NCBI GenBank assembly: GCA_019240015.1
Contig: JAFAZB010000458.1
Coordinates: 1 to 6,475, forward strand
Source of the DNA: Solirubrobacterales bacterium
GTDB taxonomy: Bacteria > Actinomycetota > Thermoleophilia > Solirubrobacterales > Solirubrobacteraceae
Direction of reading: 5' to 3'
DNA: 6,475 nucleotides
Position 1 is the first letter of the stretch, and every line of letters starts with the position of its first letter. A program made the position numbers and the translations under genes. The notes under the pieces are model-generated. The model saw only the letters and a program-made list of their open reading frames with translations, was not told the origin of the DNA and did not search any database. Shown one piece after another: positions 1 through 5,829 of the stretch.

Positions 1-1080
1 GCGGCTGCGCGTCGCGAAGTCGAGCAGCCGCTCGAGGTAGTCGCCGAGGGGCGAGGCGTGGATCCCCGCGGGCTCGAGCCGGGCCCGGGTGGCGGACTGG
101 TCGAACACCGCCCCGATCGAGAAATACGGAAAGTAGGCGCTGCTCCCTTCGAGCGCGGTGTTCTGCGTGACGCCCGGCTGGATCTTCGCGAACTCCGCCG
201 GCGGCAGCACCTGCGGCACCGGTCGGCGGAAGTAGCGACTGGCAAGGCTGGCGATCTCGCCGATCGTGCTGGCGTGCGACCCGGCGGTCAGGTGGTAGGT
301 CGCGCCGATGCCGCCTCCCGACTCGCACAGCTCGTAGATCGCGTCGGCGACGTAATCGATCGAGACCACGTCGACGGGCGCCGAGGGTATCGCCGGCACC
401 GCTTCGAACAATCCCCGGGCGAAGGCGCGCAGCGGCCAGTAGAGGACGTTGAAGGCGGCAGTCCACCCGTTGCGGCGATCGCCGACCACGATGCTGGGGC
501 GCAGGATCGTGAACGGGAGCCCCGCCTGGGAGCGCACGAGCTGCTCGGCCTCGAACTTGGATTGCTCGTAGGAGTTGTGAAATCCCTGTCCCACGTCGAG
601 GTCGCGCTCGCAGAAGCGCCCGGCGTGGTTGCCGGCCACGTACGCCGTGGACACGTGGGCGTAGCGGTCGATCCCGCCCCGAGCCTGCGCGAGGTCGGCG
701 AACTCGAGCACCGATCGGGTCCCGTCCAGGTTGATCTCGCGCGCCTGTGCCAGCGGCAGCGTGAACGACACCGAGGCAGCGCCGTGGACGATCGTGCTGA
801 CCCGCTCCGCCAGCTGCTCGCGCCTGGCGGCGGAGACCGCCATCCCCGGGGCGGTCAGCTCGCCGGCGACCGGCTCGATGCGATCCGCGTAGCGGGCGCC
901 GCCGCGGCCGAACAGGTTCGTGAGCACTGCATCGACCCGCTTGCGGGCGGCGGCGTCGCTGGACGCGCGCACCAGGGCAACGATCTGACGATCGCTGCGC
1001 TCCAGGTAGCGGGCAAGCAGCTCCATGCCCACGAACCCCGTGGCGCCGGTGAGCAGCACGGCTCCGTGGGAGTCAGCCAC
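1..1080 (-). CDS. NAD(P)-dependent extended SDR, thioester-reductase-like (3' end cut by window edge)
   Basis: At least 360 residues read without a stop to the left edge. The N-terminus has the Rossmann nucleotide motif GATGFVG (residues 12-18). S144 lies in HVSTAY, and the SDR catalytic pair is Y171 and K175 in YEQSK. ILRPSIVVGD follows. This set fits the NAD_binding_4 / thioester-reductase branch (relatives of carboxylic acid reductase R domains and fatty acyl-CoA reductases), which reduce acyl thioesters or related carbonyls with NAD(P)H in the cytoplasm. I chose the GTG at 1080-1078 because GAGG lies 5 bases upstream and the gene then overlaps the end of the carboxyltransferase gene by 8 bases. 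It is the fourth gene of the minus-strand operon. The substrate is unknown; a sugar- or sterol-type epimerase/dehydrogenase is a less likely alternative. The family call is firm, the specific reaction is inference. Confidence 0.85.
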   Translation of the reverse strand, partial: MADSHGAVLLTGATGFVGMELLARYLERSDRQIVALVRASSDAAARKRVDAVLTNLFGRGGARYADRIEPVAGELTAPGMAVSAARREQLAERVSTIVHGAASVSFTLPLAQAREINLDGTRSVLEFADLAQARGGIDRYAHVSTAYVAGNHAGRFCERDLDVGQGFHNSYEQSKFEAEQLVRSQAGLPFTILRPSIVVGDRRNGWTAAFNVLYWPLRAFARGLFEAVPAIPSAPVDVVSIDYVADAIYELCESGGGIGATYHLTAGSHASTIGEIASLASRYFRRPVPQVLPPAEFAKIQPGVTQNTALEGSSAYFPYFSIGAVFDQSATRARLEPAGIHASPLGDYLERLLDFATRSR

Positions 1081-2521
1081 CGGTGCCTCGCAGCGATCGG
1101 AATGCCCATGCAAGACGGGAGCGGGTTTGTGCCGGCGTGATCAGCTCGTCGACGTACCCGGCGGCGGCGGCGACCGTGGGAGACAGCTGCGCATCCGCGT
1201 AGCGCTCGCTCAGCTGATCGCGCAGCGCGTCGGGGTCAGCCGTGGCGGCCAGCTCGCGGCGGTGGATGACCGCCACCGCGGGTCGGGCCCCCATCACGCC
1301 GATCTCGGCTTGGGGCCACGCGAACACGTAATCGGCCCCCAGGTCCTTGGAGTTCATCGTGATGAAGGCGCCGCCGAACGCCTTGCGCAGAATCAAGCTG
1401 ATCCGCGGCACCGTTGCCTCCGAGAACGCATGCACGAGCGTCGCCCCAAACCTGATCACTCCGGCCGACTCCTGCCGAACCCCAGGCATGAAGCCGGGCG
1501 TGTCGACGAGCACCAGCAGCGGGATCCCGAACGAGTTGCACTTCGAGACGAAGCGCGCGCCCTTCTGCGAGCTGTCGGCGTCGAGCACGCCGCCGAGGTA
1601 GCGCGGCTGGTTTGCGATCACCCCGACCGTGTGGCCGTCGATCCGGGCCAGGCCGGTGACCAGGTTGCGCGCCCAGCCGCCCGACACCTCGAGCAGCTCG
1701 CCGCCGTCGACCAGCGCCGTGATCACCGAGCGCACGTCGTACACGCGCCGAGCCTCGCTCGGCACGCTCGCCGCGGGATCTCGCCCCAGCGGCGGACGCG
1801 AGGCGAGCACCGGCGGTCGCTCGTCGCGGTGAGCCGGGAGGTAGGAGAGCAGCTCCCGAGCCAGGTAGGCCGCGTCGGCCTCGCCGTCGGCGACGAAGTG
1901 ACAGACGCCGTTGCGCTCGTGCACCCGGGTCCCGCCAAGCTGGCCGGCGCTTACCTCTTCGCCCAGGGCCTCCTTGACCACCCCGGGGCCGGTCAGGAAC
2001 ATGCTCGAGCGCTGGGTCATCACCACCCAGTCGGTGAGCGCGGGCGAATAGGCGCCGCCGCCCGCCGAGGACCCGGTGATGATCGAGATCTGGGGCACGC
2101 GACCCGACAGCGCGACGATGCGATGAAACACGCGTCCATAGCCTCCGAGCGCCGCGACCCCTTCCTGCATCCGCGCTCCGCCCGACGAAACGAATCCCAC
2201 GACCGGCGCCCGCGCGCGGCCTGCGAGCTCGAGCACGCGGACGATCGTTCCGGCGTGGGCCTCCCCCAGCGAGCCGCCGGCGAAGCCGGCGTCCTGGGCG
2301 TAGCAGAACACGGGCCGTCCATCGACCGTTCCCGCGCCCCCCACGACGCCGTCGCCCGGTCGGGCCTTATCGCCCATCAGCATCGAGACGATCTCCGATC
2401 GGATCACGTGCAGCGAGCCGCGGTCGCACAGCACCTCCAACCGCTCGAGCGGTGTCAGCGCGTGCTCGCGCTCGGGCTCGGCGGCGCGCACTGGCGGCCT
2501 GGGTGCCAGCACGACGCTCAT
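1073..2521 (-). CDS. Acyl-CoA carboxylase carboxyltransferase (beta) subunit, PccB/AccD type
   Basis: A 482-residue protein, slightly shorter than the usual 510-550 of PccB-type subunits. This family transfers CO2 from carboxybiotin to an acyl-CoA, giving malonyl- or methylmalonyl-CoA, in a complex with a biotinylated alpha subunit. Both crotonase-fold halves are visible. The N-terminal half has SSGGARMQEG (112-121) and GSSAGGGAYSPALTDW (150-165, first oxyanion hole). The C-terminal half has DTPGFMPG (340-347), RKAFGGAFITM (379-389, second oxyanion hole) and AWPQAEIGVMGA (401-412). Residue 387 is Ile where propionyl-CoA carboxylases usually carry Asp, a position linked to acetyl- versus propionyl-CoA preference in Streptomyces enzymes; this suggests an acetyl- or longer-acyl preference, as inference. 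The ATG overlaps the TGA of the condensing-enzyme gene (ATGA), and its own stop lies inside the start of the SDR gene. No biotin carboxylase or biotin carrier gene is in the window, so the alpha subunit must be encoded elsewhere. Confidence 0.93.
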   Translation of the reverse strand: MSVVLAPRPPVRAAEPEREHALTPLERLEVLCDRGSLHVIRSEIVSMLMGDKARPGDGVVGGAGTVDGRPVFCYAQDAGFAGGSLGEAHAGTIVRVLELAGRARAPVVGFVSSGGARMQEGVAALGGYGRVFHRIVALSGRVPQISIITGSSAGGGAYSPALTDWVVMTQRSSMFLTGPGVVKEALGEEVSAGQLGGTRVHERNGVCHFVADGEADAAYLARELLSYLPAHRDERPPVLASRPPLGRDPAASVPSEARRVYDVRSVITALVDGGELLEVSGGWARNLVTGLARIDGHTVGVIANQPRYLGGVLDADSSQKGARFVSKCNSFGIPLLVLVDTPGFMPGVRQESAGVIRFGATLVHAFSEATVPRISLILRKAFGGAFITMNSKDLGADYVFAWPQAEIGVMGARPAVAVIHRRELAATADPDALRDQLSERYADAQLSPTVAAAAGYVDELITPAQTRSRLAWAFRSLRGTGG

Positions 2522-3564
2522 TGCGCACCCCACTGCACCACGGTGGCGCCCCAGGTGAAGCCCGCGCCGAACGCGCCCAGCAGGACGCGATCCCCGGCCC
2601 GCAGGAGGCCGCGCTGTTCGCTGAACGCCAGCGCCAAGGGAAGGGTTGCCGCGGAGGTGTTTCCGAACTGCCCGATGCAGTCGACGACGCGCGTTCTGGG
2701 CAGGCCCAGCCGCTCTCCCACCGCGCTGAGGATTCGCCCGTTCGCCTGGTGGTACACGAACAGGTCGACCTGCTCGAGCCGGATGGCCGCGGCGCGCACC
2801 GCTTGCAGCGTCGCCAGCGTGAGCCGCGCCACCGCCTCGCGGAACGTCTCGTGCCCGCGCATCCGGATCAGTCCCTCGCGTCGCTCGACAAAGATGTGAT
2901 CGGCACCCTCGCCGTCGGCGCCGAGCACGATCGGCCCGATGCCACCCGGCCAATCGGTCGCGCTCAGAACCACCGCTCCGGCGCCGTCGGCGAACACCGC
3001 CGCGGTCGAGCGATCCTTGGGATCGGTGATCCGCGACATGAGGTCCGCGCCCACGACGACCACCCGGCGGGCTCGGCCGGCCTCGATCTGAGCGGTGCCG
3101 ACCGCCAGCGCTGAGATGAAGCCCGTGCAGGCGGCGCCGATATCGAATGCGCCGGCGCGCGTCGCGCCCAGCGCGTGGGCAACCAGCGGCGCGGCGTTCG
3201 GGAGCACCTCGTCGGCGGTCGTGGTGGCGACCAGCACCAAGTCGACCTGCTCCGACTCCACGCCGGCCCGCTCCAGCGCCTGCGCAGCCGCGATGGTGGC
3301 GTGGGTCGCGAGGCGCTCCTCGGGCTCGGCCACCCGCCGGAGCTTGATGCCGGTCCGGCGCACGATCCACTCGTCGCTGACCCCGAGCCGGGCTGCGATC
3401 TCGTCGTTGGCGACCTCGGTCGGCGGCAGGCTCACCCCGACGGACGAGACCACCGCGCCTCTACGGGTCGGGATCGGCGAAGGCTGCGGATCGGCACGGT
3501 CACTCGGCTGTGCGGTCACGCTCACAGGAACACGCTCGGCGAATCCGGCGCCGTTGCCAACCAC
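2518..3564 (-). CDS. Beta-ketoacyl-ACP synthase III family protein (FabH-like)
   Basis: A thiolase-fold condensing enzyme that in typical members condenses an acyl-CoA with malonyl-ACP. The catalytic triad is complete: Cys146 in AACTGF, His272 in YHQAN and Asn302 in FGNTSAA (numbering from the chosen start). SDEWIVRRTGI near residue 63 and the C-terminal FGAGFTWGA are also classic FabH features. The start is uncertain. I chose GTG at 3564 (348 aa) because GAGGG lies 5 bases upstream. The ATG at 3585 (355 aa) has no good ribosome site. The GTG at 3453 has AGAGG 4 bases upstream and matches E. coli FabH in length, but trims the first beta strand. The first ~35 residues are polar, proline-rich and probably disordered. 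It lies 64 bases after the regulator gene, and its stop overlaps the carboxyltransferase ATG. Relatives that prime secondary-metabolite or non-canonical acyl synthesis share these motifs, so a housekeeping fatty-acid role is not assured. Confidence 0.9.
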   Translation of the reverse strand: MVGNGAGFAERVPVSVTAQPSDRADPQPSPIPTRRGAVVSSVGVSLPPTEVANDEIAARLGVSDEWIVRRTGIKLRRVAEPEERLATHATIAAAQALERAGVESEQVDLVLVATTTADEVLPNAAPLVAHALGATRAGAFDIGAACTGFISALAVGTAQIEAGRARRVVVVGADLMSRITDPKDRSTAAVFADGAGAVVLSATDWPGGIGPIVLGADGEGADHIFVERREGLIRMRGHETFREAVARLTLATLQAVRAAAIRLEQVDLFVYHQANGRILSAVGERLGLPRTRVVDCIGQFGNTSAATLPLALAFSEQRGLLRAGDRVLLGAFGAGFTWGATVVQWGAQ

Positions 3565-3603
3565 CGGCGCCCTCAAACCCGACATACGGGGGGTTAGAAG
3601 GCG

Positions 3604-3632
3604 CTGAGCTCCGAGCGATCGGAGGCGCTCAG
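3604..3632 (-). promoter_or_regulatory. Imperfect 11-bp hairpin between regulator and condensing-enzyme genes
   Basis: Arms CTGAGC+TCCGA and TCGGA+GCTCAG pair perfectly around a GCGA loop, with a 3-base bulge (GGC). The hairpin covers the stop codon of the MarR-type gene and has no following T-tract in the direction of transcription. An intrinsic terminator is therefore doubtful; an attenuating, RNA-stabilising or partial-termination hairpin inside the operon is more likely. The function is inference. Confidence 0.4.
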
Positions 3633-4105
3633 GGCCCGGGCGGCCCCGTCGCGAGCTCATCGATCAGCGCCGCCAGCCGGATCAGGAGATCGGGCGCGAG
3701 CCGCTGCTCGTCGATCGGGAGCGATGCGTAGAAGGCGCGCTGGCGTCCCCGAAGCCACTCGTCCTGGGCGCGCAGCGCCTCGCGGCCGCCGTCGGTCAGC
3801 GTGATCGTGACGCCGCGCCGGTCCTTGGATGAGCGCGCCCGCCGTACGATCTCCCGGCGCTCGAGCGTGTCGAGGATCCGGGTGGCGGTCGAGGCCGTCA
3901 CCCCCGCCTCTCCCGCGAGCTCGCGCACGCGCGCCGCGGTTCGGTCCGACAGCGCGCGCAGCAGCGCGTATTGGGAGAGCGTCAGGGGCCGTGCGCCGTC
4001 CCCGGCGGCGCCGCGCGCGCGCCGCACGGATTGCGCGAACGCGTCGAACGCGGCGAGGAAGTCCTCGACCGTGACACGGGCTGCCCGCGTGGTGTCCTCG
4101 CGCAC
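3629..4105 (-). CDS. MarR-family winged-helix transcriptional regulator
   Basis: A 158-residue cytoplasmic DNA-binding protein of normal MarR length. The helix-turn-helix runs over residues 60-88 (VRELAGEAGVTASTATRILD then LERREIV). The beta-wing is at 92-107, with the conserved D95-R96-R97 in SSKDRRGV. Flanking helices at about 13-30 and 113-151 would form the dimer interface. I chose the GTG at 4105, the first possible start after the intergenic region. It has no Shine-Dalgarno, but a TAATCT hexamer lies 6 bases upstream, which fits a leaderless message. As first gene of the operon and divergent from the stress-protein gene, it probably autoregulates and controls both sides through the palindromes at 4126-4153. 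The ligand is unknown; given the downstream genes, an acyl-CoA, acyl-ACP or fatty acid as in FabT is a reasonable guess, but this is inference. Confidence 0.92.
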   Translation of the reverse strand: MREDTTRAARVTVEDFLAAFDAFAQSVRRARGAAGDGARPLTLSQYALLRALSDRTAARVRELAGEAGVTASTATRILDTLERREIVRRARSSKDRRGVTITLTDGGREALRAQDEWLRGRQRAFYASLPIDEQRLAPDLLIRLAALIDELATGPPGP

Positions 4106-4111
4106 CCGGCT

Positions 4112-4117
4112 AGATTA
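4112..4117 (-). promoter_or_regulatory. Candidate -10 element for a leaderless regulator message
   Basis: TAATCT on the minus strand lies 6 bases before the GTG of the MarR-type gene, so transcription would begin at or next to the start codon. GATAAT, shifted by two bases, is an alternative. No convincing -35 is seen. The upstream side of this promoter is occupied by the palindromes, where a bound regulator could block RNA polymerase. Confidence 0.45.
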
Positions 4118-4125
4118 TCAATACC

Positions 4126-4133
4126 TGGCATGC
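4126..4133. promoter_or_regulatory. Second operator-like half: direct repeat of the palindrome core
   Basis: TGGCATGC here repeats exactly at 4141-4148, with dyad centres 15 bp apart. This copy extends to TGGCATGCTA, a 10-bp palindrome with one mismatch. Two dyads about one and a half helical turns apart suggest two protein dimers binding the same region, possibly on different faces of the helix. Confidence 0.5.
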
Positions 4134-4139
4134 TAATAT
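4134..4139 (+). promoter_or_regulatory. Candidate -10 element for the universal stress protein gene
   Basis: TAATAT lies between the two TGGCATGC repeats and 37 bases before the stress-protein ATG. With a usual 6-7 base gap, transcription would start inside the 16-bp palindrome and give a leader of about 30 nt. The -35 would be near 4111-4116 (TAGATT), a poor match. Assignment is tentative. Confidence 0.35.
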
Positions 4140-4153
4140 TTGGCATGCCAAAT
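4138..4153. promoter_or_regulatory. Perfect 16-bp palindrome, likely MarR-type operator
   Basis: ATTTGGCATGCCAAAT is a perfect dyad with no spacer, in the 71-bp AT-rich gap between the divergent regulator and stress-protein genes. MarR-family proteins commonly bind 16-20 bp palindromes that overlap their own promoters, so this is the natural binding site for the adjacent regulator. The palindrome is directly seen; which protein binds it is inferred. Confidence 0.7.
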
Positions 4154-4158
4154 TCTTC

Positions 4159-4170
4159 CTCCGATCGGAG
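4159..4170 (+). promoter_or_regulatory. 12-bp palindrome containing the Shine-Dalgarno of the stress-protein gene
   Basis: CTCCGATCGGAG is a perfect palindrome ending in GGAG, which sits 6 bases before the ATG at 4177 and is the obvious ribosome binding site. In RNA it could fold as a 4-bp CTCC/GGAG stem with a GATC loop, masking the site. As DNA it could be a further protein site. The GGAG supports the ATG choice; the regulatory role is speculative. Confidence 0.5.
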
Positions 4171-4176
4171 CTGGTC

Positions 4177-4740
4177 ATGTTCCGAAACATCCTCGTTTGC
4201 GTCGACGGGACCACCCACTCCGACCGCGCGCTGACCGAGGCGATCGACCTGGCATCCGCGGGCAACGCCCGGCTCACGATCCTCACCGCGATCCCCCGGC
4301 CCAGCACCTGGGCCTGCTCGCCGCTCACCCTGCCGACGATTCAGTCGCTCGCCCCGGCGCTCGAGCGCGACGCAGACGCCGCGCTGCGCCGGGCGGCCGC
4401 CCGCGTCCCGGACTCGGTCCCGGTCACGCTGATCCTGACCAAGGCTCCAATCCGGGAGGCGCTCGACCGCCAGCTGCGCGCCGGCGAACACGACCTGCTG
4501 GTGATGGGGTCGCGCGGGCGGGGCGCCGTCGGCGCTTCGCTGCTCGGGAGCGTCAGCCACTACGCGCTGCGCCACAGCCCGGTCCCGGTGCTGATCGCGC
4601 ACGAGGACGGGCACGATCTCGCTGGCAGCGCGATCCCCGGGGAGCCGGCGGCCGACGCCCGAGCTTCCCGACGTAAAGCGTTTTCGCCGCTACCCGGCCG
4701 GGACGCGGTGGGGCTCACGGCCGGTGGCGGCGAGCCATGA
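4177..4740 (+). CDS. Universal stress protein (UspA family)
   Basis: A 187-residue protein with one Usp domain of about 145 residues and a low-complexity tail. The N-terminal strand ILVCVDGT places D10 at the usual nucleotide-contacting position. The ATP-binding signature G-2x-G-9x-G-S is complete (G111, G114, G124, S125 in MGSRGRG...LLGSVS), so this is probably an ATP-binding member. Such proteins act in the cytoplasm in stress survival, often as nucleotide-dependent modulators; the partner is unknown. The ATG has GGAG 6 bases upstream. The tail (about 145-187) has no recognisable domain, and its last 17 codons lie opposite the end of the converging permease gene, so it may be a non-conserved extension. 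The divergent arrangement suggests control by the MarR-type regulator. Confidence 0.92.
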   Translation: MFRNILVCVDGTTHSDRALTEAIDLASAGNARLTILTAIPRPSTWACSPLTLPTIQSLAPALERDADAALRRAAARVPDSVPVTLILTKAPIREALDRQLRAGEHDLLVMGSRGRGAVGASLLGSVSHYALRHSPVPVLIAHEDGHDLAGSAIPGEPAADARASRRKAFSPLPGRDAVGLTAGGGEP

Positions 4741-5814
4741 CAGCGCCGCGACTACCAGCAGGCCGAGCACGTTCAGCGCGAGCTTGTAGTTGACGCCGAC
4801 GCTGCCGAAGATCGCGGCTCGCGTCGGGCGGGCGCCGGTCGGGATCGCCCCCAGCAGGCTGAACAGACCGCTCACCACCAATCCTGAGACGACCATCGCC
4901 GCGAACATGATCGCCGCGATCCGGAGCGCGAATGCACCGCCGTAGTACTTCCTGTAGATGACCAGGATCGGGAGCACGATCAGGTCGGCCAACAGGAACG
5001 CCAGCACGCCGGCGAAGCTGCTCCCGCCCGACCACAACACGGCGGCCAGCGGCACGTTGCCCACGGAGCAGACGAAGCTGAGCACCGCGATCACCGGACC
5101 CACCAACACGTTCTCGATCGCCGGAAGCGGCGCGGCGGCGTGCTTCAGGAACAGGGACTCGAAGAACCGATCGCCCAGCTGCGCGACGAACCCGGCGAGC
5201 AGCAAGCCGACCGCGATCTCCTTCCACAGCACCAGCCAGTCGGCCTGGAAGTACCGCGCGACCTGGGTCCACGCGGCGCGCGAGCCAAGCTGTGCCCGCA
5301 GCCCGCCCGGAAGGCCGTGTTGCCCGTCGCCGTGGTGGTGGTGGTGGTGGTGTGCCGCGGCGGGGGCGCGCGCCCGTGCTCGCGCCTGCTGCTCGAGCCG
5401 GCGGGAGACGAACGCGCGCGCGAGCAGCGCGACCAGCGCGATCATCACCAGCCCCCCCAGATACTCGGCGACCGTGAACTGCCAGCCGATCAGCACCCAC
5501 AGCACCAGCCCGAGCTCCCACACCAGGTTGGTGGACGCCAGTTCGAATGCGAACGTCGCGGCGACCGAGGCCCCTTGCGCGAACAGCGAGCGCGCGATCG
5601 CGACCGCCGCGTACGAGCAGGAGGAAGACGCCGCTCCGAGGCCTGTCGCCCGGACGATCGGGCCCGGGCCCGAGCCTCCCAGGGCGCGTTGAACCCGCTC
5701 GCGCGGCGCCCATGCCTGCACCATCGCAGAGATCGTGAAGCCCAGCACGAGCGCCCACCCAACCTCCCACGCCATCAGCAGCGCGTCCCTGAACCCGTGC
5801 CAGATAACGCTCAT
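4690..5814 (-). CDS. ArsP/YraQ-type (COG0701) membrane permease with His-rich loop
   Basis: A 374-residue polytopic membrane protein. Hydrophobic segments lie at about 12-33, 53-77, 80-110, 113-135, 194-212, 235-258, 265-285, 297-322 and 345-362. The two halves carry related signatures: SSCSYAAVAIARSLFAQGAS (64-83) and CSVGNVPLA (249-257) followed by ADLIVLPILVIYRKYYGG. These are typical of the ArsP_1/DUF318 permeases, some of which export organoarsenicals while most have unknown cargo. Cys66 and Cys249 are candidate membrane ligands. A loop between the halves (about 136-190) holds seven consecutive His (155-161), then GDGQH, a plausible metal-binding patch. The ATG at 5814 has only a weak GACGAG upstream, and a TATGCT hexamer begins 15 bases before it. 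It is divergent from the CsoR gene and shares its operator, so induction by Cu(I) and a copper-related role are inferred; transport is not shown. Confidence 0.85.
   Translation of the reverse strand: MSVIWHGFRDALLMAWEVGWALVLGFTISAMVQAWAPRERVQRALGGSGPGPIVRATGLGAASSSCSYAAVAIARSLFAQGASVAATFAFELASTNLVWELGLVLWVLIGWQFTVAEYLGGLVMIALVALLARAFVSRRLEQQARARARAPAAAHHHHHHHGDGQHGLPGGLRAQLGSRAAWTQVARYFQADWLVLWKEIAVGLLLAGFVAQLGDRFFESLFLKHAAAPLPAIENVLVGPVIAVLSFVCSVGNVPLAAVLWSGGSSFAGVLAFLLADLIVLPILVIYRKYYGGAFALRIAAIMFAAMVVSGLVVSGLFSLLGAIPTGARPTRAAIFGSVGVNYKLALNVLGLLVVAALSWLAATGREPHRVPAG
5332..5352 (+). repeat. Seven-fold GTG trinucleotide repeat (encodes a His tract on the minus strand)
   Basis: Seven uninterrupted GTG units on the plus strand read as CAC on the minus strand and encode His155-161 of the permease. 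A perfect trinucleotide run can change length by slippage in steps that keep the reading frame, so the number of His residues may vary between strains. That variation is inference. Confidence 0.85.
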
Positions 5815-5823
5815 CTCGTCATC

Positions 5824-5829
5824 AGCATA
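5824..5829 (-). promoter_or_regulatory. Candidate -10 element for the permease gene
   Basis: TATGCT on the minus strand fits TANNNT and ends 9 bases before the ATG at 5814, giving an expected leader of only about 3 nt. It overlaps the left edge of the CsoR-type operator, so bound repressor would cover it. No clear -35 is present. Confidence 0.4.

Noticed and set aside
58..1140. A 360-codon plus-strand open frame opposite the SDR gene
   Set aside because: It has shadow composition and no motifs, while the minus strand has GATGFVG and YxxxK in a continuous frame.
1025..2899. A 624-codon plus-strand open frame opposite the carboxyltransferase and condensing-enzyme genes
   Set aside because: Its protein has no recognisable fold and is rich in Arg/Ala/His, as expected for the antisense of GC-rich genes. 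The opposite strand encodes two clear enzymes with full catalytic motifs.
2522..3370. Upstream extension of the carboxyltransferase frame to position 3370 (765 codons)
   Set aside because: The extra residues are a shifted-frame reading of the condensing-enzyme gene. The ATG at 2521, overlapping its stop, is the natural start and gives a normal-length protein.
5332..5352. The His tract as an engineered purification tag or vector contamination
   Set aside because: It is internal to a natural permease, in a natural His/Gly/Gln-containing loop, with no cloning-site or vector sequence nearby.
4715..5770. A 351-codon minus-strand frame inside the permease gene
   Set aside because: It is Arg/Gly-rich and soluble-looking in a shifted frame, whereas the chosen frame gives hydrophobic helices and family motifs.
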